This document shows positions 1 through 8,654 of a stretch of DNA of 64,000 nucleotides, piece by piece (the stretch's first letter is position 1; each line of letters begins with the position of its first letter). The notes below the pieces were generated by a model. That model had not been told where the DNA came from. It saw nothing but the letters and a program-made list of their open reading frames with translations, and made no database searches. Source of the DNA: an uncultured Dorea sp. (GTDB taxonomy: Bacteria > Bacillota > Clostridia > Lachnospirales > Lachnospiraceae); assembly GCA_900550865.1 (NCBI GenBank), contig URTM01000001.1, positions 1 to 64,000 on the forward strand, read 5' to 3'. A program made the translations under genes and the position numbers.

Positions 1-1
1 T

Positions 2-268
2 AAGCGGATTCAAGAGATGCATAGACGAGTTTGTCAGATCAAAGCAAGTGAAAAGGCAGAGGTAAAATATATGCAGACATGGGAAGAAAAGATACTTATA
101 AAACAGGAAGGTATTGCCGAAGGAAGATTAGAAGGAAAATTAGAAGAGAAGCAAGAACTTACGAGAAAGTTGTCTAATAAATTCTCAATCGAACAAATTG
201 CAGAAATGCTGGAAATTGATATTTCAGAGGTCGAAAATATACTCAAAGAATCTCAAAATGGGAAGTGA
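2..268 (+). CDS. Rpn-family PD-(D/E)XK nuclease/transposase, C-terminal part
   Basis: The reading frame is open from the left edge, so this is the 3' end of a longer gene that starts outside the window. About 88 residues are visible. They are highly charged, with a repeated Glu-Gly-Arg/Lys-Leu-Glu segment that looks helical, followed by a short C-terminal helix-turn-helix-like piece (IEQIAEMLEIDISEVENIL). This tail, with an EGxxEGxxEGK-type linker and a final 'IAxxLxxxxxEV' motif, is typical of Rpn (recombination-promoting nuclease) and related PD-(D/E)XK 'putative transposase' proteins. The catalytic domain itself is not in the window, so the call rests only on the tail. An internal ATG at 17 is unlikely to be the true start because the frame continues upstream without a stop. 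Confidence 0.6.
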   Translation, partial: KRIQEMHRRVCQIKASEKAEVKYMQTWEEKILIKQEGIAEGRLEGKLEEKQELTRKLSNKFSIEQIAEMLEIDISEVENILKESQNGK

Positions 269-404
269 TTAGAACAAAACATAGCATCTGAAAAAACAAG
301 TAAAAAAACAAAGGTGAAGTTATAATTACAAAAAATGGATGAAAGAAGAAATGAAATGATATTATGCATTCCTCGAAAAAATAAAAATTTAAACTTCCAA
401 GCAC

Positions 405-433
405 TTGAAAAACCAATTCCTTAGTAGTACAAT
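405..433 (+). promoter_or_regulatory. Candidate sigma-A promoter for the alcohol dehydrogenase
   Basis: TTGAAA at 405-410, a 17-base spacer and TACAAT at 428-433 match a vegetative promoter (5/6 in each box). It would give a leader of about 85 bases before the ATG at 525. The rest of the 269-524 gap is A/T-rich with no other structure that I can see. Confidence 0.5.
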
Positions 434-524
434 TATGTTAAAAGATTAACGATGCTTTGTCGATAAAAAATATTATCAAAATATACAATGCATCAAATAT
501 TTAATTAAAAGGAGCGTGTTTGAA

Positions 525-1706
525 ATGGCTAGATTTACACTGCCAAGAGATGTTTATCACGGAAAAGGATGTTTATCCGAATTAAAAAATCTGAAAGGTA
601 AAAAAGCTGTCCTCGTAGTCGGCGGCGGATCTATGAAGCGTCAGGGATTCCTGGACAAAGCAGTGAACTACCTGAAAGAAGGCGGAATGGAAGTCAAACT
701 GATCGAAGGTGTAGAACCGGATCCGTCTGTAGAGACTGTTATGAAAGGCGCAAAAGTAATGCAGGAATTCGAGCCTGACTGGATCGTAGCAATGGGCGGC
801 GGATCTCCGATTGATGCGGCTAAAGCTATGTGGGTATTCTATGAGTATCCAGATGAAACATTCGAGAATATCATCACACCATTCAGCTTCCCTGAACTCC
901 GTCAGAAAGCAAAATTTGCGGCCATCCCATCTACATCAGGAACTGCAACAGAAGTAACAGCATTCTCCGTAATCACAGATTACAATACAGGAATCAAATA
1001 TCCTCTGGCAGACTTTAACATCACACCAGACGTTGCAATCGTTGATCCTGAACTGGTAGAAGGACTTCCTCAGAAACAGGTTGCTTACACAGGAATGGAT
1101 GCACTGACACATGCGATCGAAGCTTATGTATCAACACTGAACTGTCCATTTACAGATCCACTTGCACTGCAGGCAATCGAGATGGTTCTGGATTATCTGC
1201 CGGCATCTTACAATCTTAACATGGAAGCAAGAGAGCAGATGCATTATGCACAGTGCCTGGCTGGTATGGCATTCTCGAATGCATTACTTGGTATCGTACA
1301 TTCTATGGCTCATAAGACAGGAGCAGCATTCTCAACCGGACATATTCCTCACGGATGTGCCAATGCGATCTATCTGCCATATGTAATCAAATACAATGCA
1401 AAAGATAAAGTGGCTGCATCACGTTATGCAGAGATTGCACGCAGAATGGGACTTCCTGGAACATCAGAAAAAGCTCTGATCAACAGCTTGTGTGCAAAGA
1501 TTGATGAGTTCAATGCGAAGATGAATATTCCTAAGACTCTGAAAGAATTCGGAATCAACGAAGAGGAATTCAAAGAAAAACTGGATAAGATTGCAGAACT
1601 TGCAGTTGGTGATGCCTGTACAGGATCTAATCCAAGAGCAATTGATCCTGCAACAATGGCTAAATTATTTACATGTACATATTATGGAACAGAAGTTGAT
1701 TTTTAA
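525..1706 (+). CDS. Iron-containing alcohol dehydrogenase
   Basis: A 393-residue group III (iron-dependent) alcohol dehydrogenase, probably reducing aldehydes to alcohols with NAD(P)H in fermentation. The nucleotide-binding GGGSPID lies at about residues 91-97. Metal ligands are visible: Asp192 and His196 in GMDALTHAIEAY, His259 and His263 in HSMAH, and the HxxHG pair near 273-276. The ATG at 525 is preferred over the in-frame GTG at 516, because AAAGGAG (508-514) is well spaced from the ATG and abuts the GTG. The gene stands alone: it has its own candidate promoter and a hairpin after the stop. The length and motifs resemble butanol or 1,3-propanediol dehydrogenases, but the substrate cannot be read from sequence. 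Confidence 0.93.
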   Translation: MARFTLPRDVYHGKGCLSELKNLKGKKAVLVVGGGSMKRQGFLDKAVNYLKEGGMEVKLIEGVEPDPSVETVMKGAKVMQEFEPDWIVAMGGGSPIDAAKAMWVFYEYPDETFENIITPFSFPELRQKAKFAAIPSTSGTATEVTAFSVITDYNTGIKYPLADFNITPDVAIVDPELVEGLPQKQVAYTGMDALTHAIEAYVSTLNCPFTDPLALQAIEMVLDYLPASYNLNMEAREQMHYAQCLAGMAFSNALLGIVHSMAHKTGAAFSTGHIPHGCANAIYLPYVIKYNAKDKVAASRYAEIARRMGLPGTSEKALINSLCAKIDEFNAKMNIPKTLKEFGINEEEFKEKLDKIAELAVGDACTGSNPRAIDPATMAKLFTCTYYGTEVDF

Positions 1707-1728
1707 ATAACAAGAATCAGATAACGGC

Positions 1729-1760
1729 GGCTGTCACATAGGTTTATGTGGCAGCCATTT
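1729..1760 (+). terminator. Hairpin terminator after the alcohol dehydrogenase
   Basis: A 12-bp stem (1729-1740 with 1745-1756, one G-T pair) is closed by a 4-base loop and followed by a short ATTTT run. The U-tract is weak but the position, 23 bases after the stop, fits. Confidence 0.65.
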
Positions 1761-1855
1761 TGCGTACTTTGGTATAAAAATTAAAATCTATTCCATATAC
1801 AACAGAGCGAATCTTGAACAATTTTATCGACATTTTTTGAAAAATATGGTTTTGC

Positions 1856-1884
1856 TTGCGAAATAGAACAAGCCGTATTATGAT
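1856..1884 (+). promoter_or_regulatory. Candidate promoter for nfnAB
   Basis: TTGCGA at 1856-1861 and TATGAT at 1879-1884 are 17 bases apart. An overlapping alternative is TTGCTT (1852) with TATTAT (1876). The region sits directly before a strong ribosome binding site, AGGAGG at 1904-1909. Confidence 0.4.
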
Positions 1885-1916
1885 AATAGTAATATTGGGA
1901 ATTAGGAGGAAATAAG

Positions 1917-2804
1917 ATGTACAAAATTTTAAAAGCAGAACAATTAACTGCTAACATCTTTCTGATGGATGTAGAAGCTCCTCGTGTAGCAAGACATTGT
2001 GAACCGGGACAGTTTGTCATTGTAAAGATGGATGAAAAAGGGGAAAGAATCCCACTCACAATCTGTGACTATGACAGAGAAGCCGGAACGATCACCATCG
2101 TATTCCAGCCGGTCGGAGCATCCACAACCAAGATGAAAGAATTAAAAGCAGGAGATTATTTCCGCGATTTCACAGGTCCGTTAGGAAATGCTTCAGAACT
2201 CGTAGAAGAAGATATCGAAGAACTGAAGAAGAAAAAGATCCTGTTCGTAGGAGGCGGTGTTGGAGCAGCACCTGTCTATCCACAGGTAAAATGGTTGCAT
2301 GAGCACGGCGTAGATGCTGATGTTATCATCGGTTCCAAGACAAAGGACATGCTGATCCTGGAAAAAGAGATGGAAGCAGTATCCGGAAATTATTATCCAT
2401 GTACAGATGATGGTTCTTACGGTCATGCCGGAATGGTTACGACAATGGTAGAAGAACTGGTAGAAAAGGGAAATAAATATGATGTATGTATCGCGATCGG
2501 TCCAATGATCATGATGAAATTCGTATGTCTCCTTACAAAAAAACTGGGAATCCCTACTGTTGTAAGTATGAACCCGATCATGGTAGATGGAACCGGTATG
2601 TGCGGAGCCTGTCGTCTGCATGTAGGAGATGAGATTAAGTTCGCATGCGTAGATGGTCCGGAATTTGACGGACACCTTGTCAACTTCGATGAGGCTATGA
2701 AGAGACAGCAGATGTACAAGACCCAGGAAGGCCGTGCAATGCTGAAATTACAGGAAGGTGACACACACCATGGCGGATGTGGTCAGTGCGGAGGTGACGA
2801 GTAA
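1917..2804 (+). CDS. nfnA: NfnA: small subunit of NADH-dependent ferredoxin:NADP+ oxidoreductase
   Basis: A 295-residue flavoprotein of the sulfide dehydrogenase/DHODH-like FAD-NAD-binding family. It has an N-terminal FAD-binding barrel (RIPLTICDYD), an NAD-binding glycine motif (FVGGGVGAAPVYP) and a C-terminal [2Fe-2S] region with closely spaced cysteines (GTGMCGAC, then FACVDGPEFDGH). The adjacent large GltD-like subunit makes NfnA the best call: the pair couples NADH and reduced ferredoxin oxidation to NADP+ reduction by flavin bifurcation. An extra C-terminal GGCGQCGG tail adds two cysteines whose role I cannot assign. The start ATG follows AGGAGG with 7-base spacing. The stop overlaps the next start by one base (TAATG), so translation is likely coupled. 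Confidence 0.88.
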   Translation: MYKILKAEQLTANIFLMDVEAPRVARHCEPGQFVIVKMDEKGERIPLTICDYDREAGTITIVFQPVGASTTKMKELKAGDYFRDFTGPLGNASELVEEDIEELKKKKILFVGGGVGAAPVYPQVKWLHEHGVDADVIIGSKTKDMLILEKEMEAVSGNYYPCTDDGSYGHAGMVTTMVEELVEKGNKYDVCIAIGPMIMMKFVCLLTKKLGIPTVVSMNPIMVDGTGMCGACRLHVGDEIKFACVDGPEFDGHLVNFDEAMKRQQMYKTQEGRAMLKLQEGDTHHGGCGQCGGDE

Positions 2805-4198
2805 TGGCAGATGTATTAAAGAAAGTTCCTGTAAGAGAACAGGAGCCAAAGGTTCGTGCTACGAATTTTGAAGAAGTATGTTACGGATATAATAAAGAAG
2901 AAGCAATGGAAGAAGCAACCAGATGTCTGAACTGTAAGAATGCAAGATGTATCCAGGGATGTCCTGTATCCATTAACATACCTGCATTTATTGCAGAGAT
3001 CAAAGAGGGCAATATCGAAGAGGCTTACAAAGTGATCGGTCAGTCTTCTGCACTTCCTGCTATCTGCGGACGTGTATGTCCACAGGAATCACAGTGCGAG
3101 AGCAAGTGTGTCCGTGGTATCAAAGGTGATGCAGTATCTATCGGTAAACTGGAAAGATTTGTCGCAGATTATGCACTGGAAAATGATATCAAACCGGAAA
3201 AACCGGAAAAGACAAACGGACATAAAGTAGCAGTCATCGGTTCCGGTCCGTCAGGACTTACCTGTGCCGGAGACCTTGCAAAACTCGGATACGAAGTGAC
3301 TGTATTCGAAGCACTGCATGAACTTGGCGGTGTTCTGGTATATGGTATTCCTGAATTCCGTCTTCCAAAGCAGAAAGTTGTTAAAAAAGAAATTGAAAAA
3401 GTCAAAGAGCTTGGCGTTAAATTCGAGACAAATGTTGTCATCGGTAAATCTACAACCATTGACCAGTTAATGGAAGAGGAAGATTTCGAAGCTGTATTCA
3501 TCGGTTCCGGAGCAGGACTTCCAATGTTCATGGGAATCCCTGGTGAGACAGCCAACGGAGTATTCTCTGCAAATGAATACCTGACAAGAAGTAACCTGAT
3601 GAAAGCATTCGATGATTCTTACGATACACCGATTGCAGCTGGTAAGAAAGTTGCCGTTGTCGGTGGTGGTAACGTAGCTATGGATGCTGCCAGAACAGCA
3701 CTTCGTCTTGGCGCAGAAGTACATATCGTATACCGTCGTAGTGAAGCAGAGCTTCCTGCAAGAGTAGAAGAAGTACATCACGCAAAAGAAGAGGGCGTTC
3801 AGTTCGACCTTCTTACCAATCCAAAAGAAATCCTCGTTGATGAAAATGGATGGGTAAAAGGTATGAAAGTAATCAAGATGGAACTTGGTGAGCCGGATGC
3901 TTCCGGAAGAAGACGTCCGATCGAGATCCCTGGATCTGAATACGAGATTGAACTCGATACAGTGATCATGTCTCTTGGAACATCTCCAAACCCATTGATT
4001 TCTTCTACAACAAAGGGACTTGAGACAAACAAGAGAAAATGTATCGTAGCAGAAGAAGAAAACGGACAGACTTCAAAAGCTGCCGTATTCGCAGGTGGAG
4101 ATGCCGTAACAGGTGCTGCAACTGTAATTCTTGCTATGGGTGCAGGTAAAGCAGGTGCCAAAGGTATCCACGAATATCTGTCTAAAAAGAATGCTTAA
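2804..4198 (+). CDS. nfnB: NfnB: large subunit, glutamate synthase small-chain-like NADPH oxidoreductase
   Basis: A 464-residue protein similar to the glutamate synthase small chain GltD. The N-terminal ~110 residues carry two cysteine-rich groups (CLNCKNARCIQGCP and CGRVCPQESQCESKC) that would bind two [4Fe-4S] clusters. Then come a FAD-binding Rossmann motif (GSGPSGLTCAGDLA) and an NADPH-binding motif (VVGGGNVAMDAARTA) followed by the basic stretch expected for the 2'-phosphate (VYRRS). No glutamate synthase large chain is nearby. The translationally coupled upstream partner is NfnA, so the NfnAB transhydrogenase is favoured over glutamate synthesis. A strong terminator follows, so this is probably a two-gene operon. 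Confidence 0.9.
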   Translation: MADVLKKVPVREQEPKVRATNFEEVCYGYNKEEAMEEATRCLNCKNARCIQGCPVSINIPAFIAEIKEGNIEEAYKVIGQSSALPAICGRVCPQESQCESKCVRGIKGDAVSIGKLERFVADYALENDIKPEKPEKTNGHKVAVIGSGPSGLTCAGDLAKLGYEVTVFEALHELGGVLVYGIPEFRLPKQKVVKKEIEKVKELGVKFETNVVIGKSTTIDQLMEEEDFEAVFIGSGAGLPMFMGIPGETANGVFSANEYLTRSNLMKAFDDSYDTPIAAGKKVAVVGGGNVAMDAARTALRLGAEVHIVYRRSEAELPARVEEVHHAKEEGVQFDLLTNPKEILVDENGWVKGMKVIKMELGEPDASGRRRPIEIPGSEYEIELDTVIMSLGTSPNPLISSTTKGLETNKRKCIVAEEENGQTSKAAVFAGGDAVTGAATVILAMGAGKAGAKGIHEYLSKKNA

Positions 4199-4248
4199 TT
4201 CTTTGTGCACAGTGAAAAGATGATGCTATAAGTACTCCGGGGTATCAA

Positions 4249-4278
4249 ATGAGTGGCAAAAGACCTTTTGACACTCAT
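4249..4278. repeat. Inverted repeat downstream of nfnB
   Basis: Arms of 14 bases (4249-4262 and 4265-4278) with one mismatch flank a two-base centre. There is no U-tract. It lies between the nfnB stop and the true terminator at 4289-4330, so it may protect the 3' end or bind a protein. The function is unknown. Confidence 0.5.
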
Positions 4279-4288
4279 ATCATTATAT

Positions 4289-4330
4289 AAGAGATATACA
4301 CAAGAATGATTCTGGTGTATATCTCTTTTT
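4289..4330 (+). terminator. Intrinsic terminator of the nfnAB operon
   Basis: A perfect 12-bp stem (4290-4301 with 4315-4326) with a 13-base loop is followed by T4-5. It is about 90 bases after the nfnB stop. Confidence 0.85.
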
Positions 4331-4548
4331 GCTTGCCATTTGTTTGGAAGAAATTGTCAATGACTGGCCCTATAGACCGCCATGTGTTCGTAAGAAGCTG
4401 CCGATGGCAGGTTCTGGAGACAGTACATCCGGACTTGAACAAAAACATATATCTGTGGTATGATTGTAAGACACATTTAATGCTGAAAACAGCTGAAAAT
4501 CAATCCTGCTGACAAGCAAGGATAAAACAAAAAGACAGGTTGGAGATT
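4331..4548. other. Intergenic region before the HelD-like gene
   Basis: The gene-free stretch from 4199 to 4548 holds the inverted repeat, the nfnAB terminator and a candidate promoter. An open frame at 4306-4512 begins inside the terminator loop, lacks a ribosome binding site and resembles nothing known, so it is not counted as a gene. I see nothing else here. Confidence 0.6.
4435..4464 (+). promoter_or_regulatory. Candidate promoter for the HelD-like gene
   Basis: TTGAAC at 4435-4440, an 18-base spacer and TATGAT at 4459-4464. The start codon is 85 bases downstream. Confidence 0.4.
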
Positions 4549-6591
4549 ATGACAGAATTAGATTTAAAAGACGGAAAGATATTTTTAAATAAAGTAACAG
4601 AGAAGATCCGCACACGACTGACAGAAGTAGATGCATCCATTGAAGCAGGACAGAAAGACATCCAGAGTATGAATGAATACTACTGGGAGAACTATACCGA
4701 AATGGATGAATACGGTTATGAAAATTACGATAACCAACAGGCGCTTTTACATCAGGTAAATGATAATCAGGAAAAGCAGAAGATGAGACATCGTCTCCGT
4801 AAGATGCTGGAAGCCCCGTTTTTTGGACGTGTGGACTTTATCTATGATGGAGAAGAGGAACCGGAGATCTTTTATATCGGTATCGGGAATTTTGCAGAAC
4901 GTACAGGTATGCTGCCTTTGATCTATGACTGGAGAGCGCCTGTCAGCGGACTTTTTTACGATTATGACAAGGGACCGGGATCCTATGAAGCACCTGCCGG
5001 ACTGATCGAGGGCGAGATCGCAGCCAAATGGCAGTACAAAGTAAAGAATGGAAAGATGGTCTATGCCTTTGAAAGCGATACCAAGATTGACGATGATATT
5101 TTAAAACAGGAACTGGGAACGAACAGCGATGTACAGTTGAAAAACATCGTGCGTACGATCCAGAAAGAACAGAATGCGATCATCCGTAATACACATGATC
5201 GTATCCTTGCGATCCAGGGTGCTGCCGGAAGTGGTAAGACTTCCGTTGCTTTACACCGGATCGCCTATCTGTTGTATCATAACAGAGAGCATTTAAAATC
5301 CTCTAATGTACTGATCCTTTCTCCAAACAGTGTATTTTCAGATTACATTTCCCATATTCTGCCGGAACTAGGCGAGGAAAATATTCAGGAGATGAGTTTT
5401 GACTTGTTTGCATACCGGGAATTGAAAGGTATCGTTCCGGACTGTGAAGACCGCTATGACCAGCTGGAAAGGACCATGAAGCTTCAGGATCCGTATCTGA
5501 CAGAACGTTTTGAAGAAAAGCAGTCGGAAGGCTTTGTCGGAATGATGGAAGGATTCCTTGCAAGACTGGAAGATGAACTGATGGATTTCCGTGCAATCGA
5601 ATATAAAGGAATTCAGAAGACAGAAGAAGAACTGATCAATCTCTTTTATTTCAAATTCCAGAATGCACCTCTACTCAGCCGGGTGGATGCGATCAGAGAC
5701 TACTGTGTTGATGAATATGAGACACTACTTGGACGTGATCTTTCGGAAGAAGAGCTCCTGATCGTACAGGATAAATTCGATAAGATGTATGTAACAAAGG
5801 ATATCTACAAGATATACGGCTGGCTTCTGGAAGAATGCGGCTATCCGTCACTTCCGGATGTCGAATATGAAAAACGCAAGCTGGAATACGAAGATGTATT
5901 TCCGGTATTGTATCTGAAGTACCGTCTGACCGGAAAAGCTGTGCATAACCACATCAAACATCTGGTCATTGATGAAATGCAGGATTATTCTTATCTGCAG
6001 TATGTGATCCTGAATCAGATCTTCAAATGCCGGATGACTATTCTCGGTGATAAAGCACAGACTTTAGATGAACAGATGCGTGATGTATTACAGTTCCTTC
6101 CGGGCGTATTTGATCAGAAGATCCGTAAGATCGTAATGAATAAAAGTTACCGGAATACAATGGAGATTGCCAGATATGCCGAAAAACTGACTGGTGTCAA
6201 AGACGTAGAACTCTTAAAACGTCATGGGAAAGAAGTAGTAGAAGAGCAATTCCAGACAGAAAATGCAGTTCTGGATGAAATCCTTTCAAAAGCAAAACTT
6301 GGAGAAGACGAATATGAGACTGCTGCCATTATTGCCATGACGGAAGCAGAGGCATCCACCTTATACCAGATATTAAAAGCCCGCGGCGAAGAAGTGCATT
6401 ATATCGACCGCAACAGTTCCGCATTCAAAAAAGGACTTACCGTCACGACCTTTTATCTTGCAAAAGGTCTGGAATTCGACCAGGTATTCGGTGTATTCCA
6501 GAATGCCGGAAACCCGATGCTGAATCAGGCTAAATATATCTGCGCGACAAGAGCATTACATGAATTATATATGTATCAGATAACAGAATAG
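4549..6591 (+). CDS. HelD-like UvrD/Rep-family ATPase (RNA polymerase recycling factor)
   Basis: A 680-residue superfamily 1 helicase-like ATPase. Walker A (GAAGSGKT) lies at about 224-231, Walker B (DEMQD) at about 475-479, and a late helicase motif (TTFYLAKGLEFDQV) near 630. The long charged N-terminus before the P-loop, the split helicase core and the 'YIGIGNF...DWRAPVSGLFYDY' block are those of HelD, which pulls stalled RNA polymerase off DNA. B. subtilis HelD is about 770 residues, so this one is shorter, mainly in the middle insert. ATG 4549 is chosen over the upstream TTG at 4540 because GGAG lies just before it. rlmH follows 36 bases later on the same strand. Confidence 0.85.
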   Translation: MTELDLKDGKIFLNKVTEKIRTRLTEVDASIEAGQKDIQSMNEYYWENYTEMDEYGYENYDNQQALLHQVNDNQEKQKMRHRLRKMLEAPFFGRVDFIYDGEEEPEIFYIGIGNFAERTGMLPLIYDWRAPVSGLFYDYDKGPGSYEAPAGLIEGEIAAKWQYKVKNGKMVYAFESDTKIDDDILKQELGTNSDVQLKNIVRTIQKEQNAIIRNTHDRILAIQGAAGSGKTSVALHRIAYLLYHNREHLKSSNVLILSPNSVFSDYISHILPELGEENIQEMSFDLFAYRELKGIVPDCEDRYDQLERTMKLQDPYLTERFEEKQSEGFVGMMEGFLARLEDELMDFRAIEYKGIQKTEEELINLFYFKFQNAPLLSRVDAIRDYCVDEYETLLGRDLSEEELLIVQDKFDKMYVTKDIYKIYGWLLEECGYPSLPDVEYEKRKLEYEDVFPVLYLKYRLTGKAVHNHIKHLVIDEMQDYSYLQYVILNQIFKCRMTILGDKAQTLDEQMRDVLQFLPGVFDQKIRKIVMNKSYRNTMEIARYAEKLTGVKDVELLKRHGKEVVEEQFQTENAVLDEILSKAKLGEDEYETAAIIAMTEAEASTLYQILKARGEEVHYIDRNSSAFKKGLTVTTFYLAKGLEFDQVFGVFQNAGNPMLNQAKYICATRALHELYMYQITE

Positions 6592-6627
6592 AAGAACACT
6601 AATCACTAAGATAGAAAGAACAATAGA

Positions 6628-7107
6628 ATGAAGATAACATTAATCACAGTGGGAAAGATAAAAGAAAAATATTTAAAAGATGCAATTGCAGAATACAGCA
6701 AACGTTTAAGCCGCTACTGTAAACTGGAGATCATCGAAGTGGCAGATGAAAAGACTCCGGATAACGCAAGTGAGACCGTAGGAGACGGTATCCGCGACAA
6801 AGAAGGCGAACGGATCCTCAAATATGTCAAAGACGATGCCTACGTCGTTACGCTTGAAATCAAGGGAAAACTTCTGACCTCAGAAGAACTGGCAGAAAAG
6901 ATTGACAAGCTTGGAATCCAGGGAACCAGTCACATTATATTTATCATCGGCGGCTCGATCGGACTTGGAAAAGAAGTGCTGAAACGCTCGGATTACGCAC
7001 TGAGTTTTTCAAAGATGACATTTCCACATCAGCTGATGCGGGTGATCCTCCTGGAACAAATCTACAGAAGCTACCGGATCATCAGCCATGAGCCATATCA
7101 TAAGTAA
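6628..7107 (+). CDS. rlmH: 23S rRNA (pseudouridine-1915-N3)-methyltransferase RlmH
   Basis: A 159-residue SPOUT methyltransferase that methylates pseudouridine 1915 in helix 69 of 23S rRNA using S-adenosylmethionine. It is full length for the family. The diagnostic features are the N-terminal [14 protein letters not shown], the cofactor-binding knot [10 protein letters not shown] and the C-terminal [11 protein letters not shown]...EQIYRSYRI block ending in EPYHK, the near-invariant RlmH terminus. It follows the HelD-like gene by 36 bases and is probably co-transcribed with it. The ribosome binding site is weak (AAGA/GAA before the ATG). Confidence 0.96.
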   Translation: MKITLITVGKIKEKYLKDAIAEYSKRLSRYCKLEIIEVADEKTPDNASETVGDGIRDKEGERILKYVKDDAYVVTLEIKGKLLTSEELAEKIDKLGIQGTSHIIFIIGGSIGLGKEVLKRSDYALSFSKMTFPHQLMRVILLEQIYRSYRIISHEPYHK

Positions 7108-7174
7108 AATACCGGAATAAAAGAAAATATTATAGAAACAATTGTAGATATATAAAAGATATTATAAATAATTC

Positions 7175-7203
7175 TTGTTTCAGAAGATATCATCCTTTAT
7201 ACT
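7175..7203 (+). promoter_or_regulatory. Candidate promoter for the YitT-family gene
   Basis: TTGTTT at 7175-7180, a 17-base spacer and TATACT at 7198-7203 (5/6 in the -10). It is 34 bases before the start codon. Confidence 0.45.
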
Positions 7204-7236
7204 AATAAGGATGAAAATGTCAGGAGAGGATATACT

Positions 7237-8109
7237 ATGAAGCAAGTGAATTTAAAAAATCTGTGTATGATTTTATTGGGGAATACAGTTTATGCACTGG
7301 CGATCGTCATGTTTATTCTGCCGAATGATATGATCACGGGCGGAACGACAGGAATGGGTATTGCAATCCACCATTATTTCGGACTTCCGATCCATACATT
7401 TGTATTAATCTTCAATACATTGATGTTCTTACTTGGAGCGGCTGTTCTTGGAATGAAATTTGCACTTACAACACTGGTCAGTACATTCTATTACCCGGTT
7501 ATTCTGGGTGTGCTCGAACAGATACCGGCACTTCAGAATGTGACAGACGATAAGATGTTATCAACAATCTGCGGCGGTCTGATGATCGGAATGGGAATCG
7601 GAATTGTAATACGTTGCGGCGCATCGACAGGAGGAATGGATATTCCGCCATTGGTTCTGAACAAAAAGTTCGGACTTCCGGTATCTGTGATGCTGTATGT
7701 ATTTGATTTTATAATCCTGATCTCACAGATGCTCTTCACCAACAAAGAAGAGATTGTATACGGTATCTTACTGGTACTGATCTATACCGTCATTCTGGAC
7801 AAGGTACTGCTGATGGGATCTACCAGAACAAAAGTAGAGATCATGACTGAAAAACACGAAGAACTGAACCGTCTGATCCAGGAGCGTCTTGACCGTGGAA
7901 CGACACTGGTCTATACACAGACCGGATATCTGAAAAACGATCAGCCGATGATCCTTACCGTAGTTTCCAATCGTGAACTTATGCGCCTGAACCAGCTGGT
8001 ACAGGAGATCGACCCACATGCATTTATGATCATTGGAAATGTAAATGAAGTACGTGGAAGAGGATTTTCACAGCAGAAAGTTTATAAGAAAGAAACCATC
8101 GAAAAATAA
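7237..8109 (+). CDS. YitT family membrane protein (DUF161/DUF2179)
   Basis: A 290-residue integral membrane protein. The N-terminal ~190 residues contain about five hydrophobic segments with the family hallmark ITGGTTGMGIAI and the related internal repeat RCGASTGGMDI, the duplicated DUF161 motif. The C-terminal ~90 residues form a soluble DUF2179 domain (GTTLVYTQTGYLKNDQPMIL, then FMIIGNVNEVRGRGF). The transported substrate of YitT proteins is not established. The start is preceded by AGGAGAGGA. It is monocistronic and ends at a hairpin shared with a convergent gene. Confidence 0.9.
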   Translation: MKQVNLKNLCMILLGNTVYALAIVMFILPNDMITGGTTGMGIAIHHYFGLPIHTFVLIFNTLMFLLGAAVLGMKFALTTLVSTFYYPVILGVLEQIPALQNVTDDKMLSTICGGLMIGMGIGIVIRCGASTGGMDIPPLVLNKKFGLPVSVMLYVFDFIILISQMLFTNKEEIVYGILLVLIYTVILDKVLLMGSTRTKVEIMTEKHEELNRLIQERLDRGTTLVYTQTGYLKNDQPMILTVVSNRELMRLNQLVQEIDPHAFMIIGNVNEVRGRGFSQQKVYKKETIEK

Positions 8110-8134
8110 AAATACGCAGAATAATACAGAAAAT

Positions 8135-8208
8135 AAAACCGACAGACTGTGCCCGGCGAACCCGCTTCAAATGAAGCAGATTCCCGTATGGTACAGATTG
8201 TCGGTTTT
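8135..8208. terminator. Bidirectional terminator between convergent genes
   Basis: Arms AAAACCGACAGACTGT (8135-8150) and ACAGATTGTCGGTTTT (8193-8208) pair over 16 positions with two mismatches. T-runs follow on both strands. The 42-base apical part contains a further small hairpin (GCTTCA/TGAAGC at 8164-8177), so the structure is larger than a usual terminator. Confidence 0.7.
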
Positions 8209-8216
8209 CCTGATTT

Positions 8217-8624
8217 TTAACCTTTTTTCTTACGCTCTATACATTTCCATTCGGAATTCTCACAGATGAAATGCCAGTATTCCAGAAACTTTTCAGATGT
8301 CTTTCTGTCCTTTCCGCGGACGATGAACCAGAGGTCATTTGCAAATGTTCCTGATTCTGTTTCTTTTTCATTCTGTCCGTCTTCCGGATTTGACATCTTT
8401 ACAGGTGACGCCGTTGTAAGTTTGATATCTTTGGAACGGATGATTCTCTCGATTTCATCCTGAATCTTCAGATATTGTTCTGTAATACCTATCTGGCGGT
8501 ATTGCTCTGCCAGGCGGATTCTTTTATTTCTCCCGGATAAAATGATATACGTAACGATAGACGTTATGATCGATGCAACGATAACAAGTGCCAGTATGAT
8601 CACAACAAGAAGTGGTGTAGTCAT
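8217..8624 (-). CDS. Hypothetical single-span membrane protein
   Basis: A 135-residue protein that I do not recognise. Residues about 4-30 are one strongly hydrophobic segment (LLVVIILALVIVASIITSIV). A short coiled-coil-like stretch (LAEQYRQIGITEQYLKIQDEIERII, residues 38-62) follows, then a polar linker and a C-terminal globular part rich in aromatic residues (FANDLWFIVRGKDRKTSEKF). The reading frame is supported by an excellent ribosome binding site, AAGGAGGA, spaced before the ATG, by an extended -10 upstream and by a terminator after the stop. The predicted topology is N-terminal anchor with a cytoplasmic domain. The neighbours give no functional clue. Confidence 0.75.
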   Translation of the reverse strand: MTTPLLVVIILALVIVASIITSIVTYIILSGRNKRIRLAEQYRQIGITEQYLKIQDEIERIIRSKDIKLTTASPVKMSNPEDGQNEKETESGTFANDLWFIVRGKDRKTSEKFLEYWHFICENSEWKCIERKKKG

Positions 8625-8654
8625 AGATAAATTCCTCCTTACATCATATGGCTC

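Noticed and set aside
1917..4198. Dihydroorotate dehydrogenase electron-transfer subunit (PyrK) or glutamate synthase
   Set aside because: The first gene resembles PyrK, but no pyr genes are adjacent; the second resembles GltD, but no large chain is adjacent. The coupled pair fits NfnAB.
4306..4512. 68-residue open frame upstream of the HelD-like gene
   Set aside because: It starts inside the terminator loop, has no ribosome binding site, and a candidate promoter lies within it. The composition is not protein-like.
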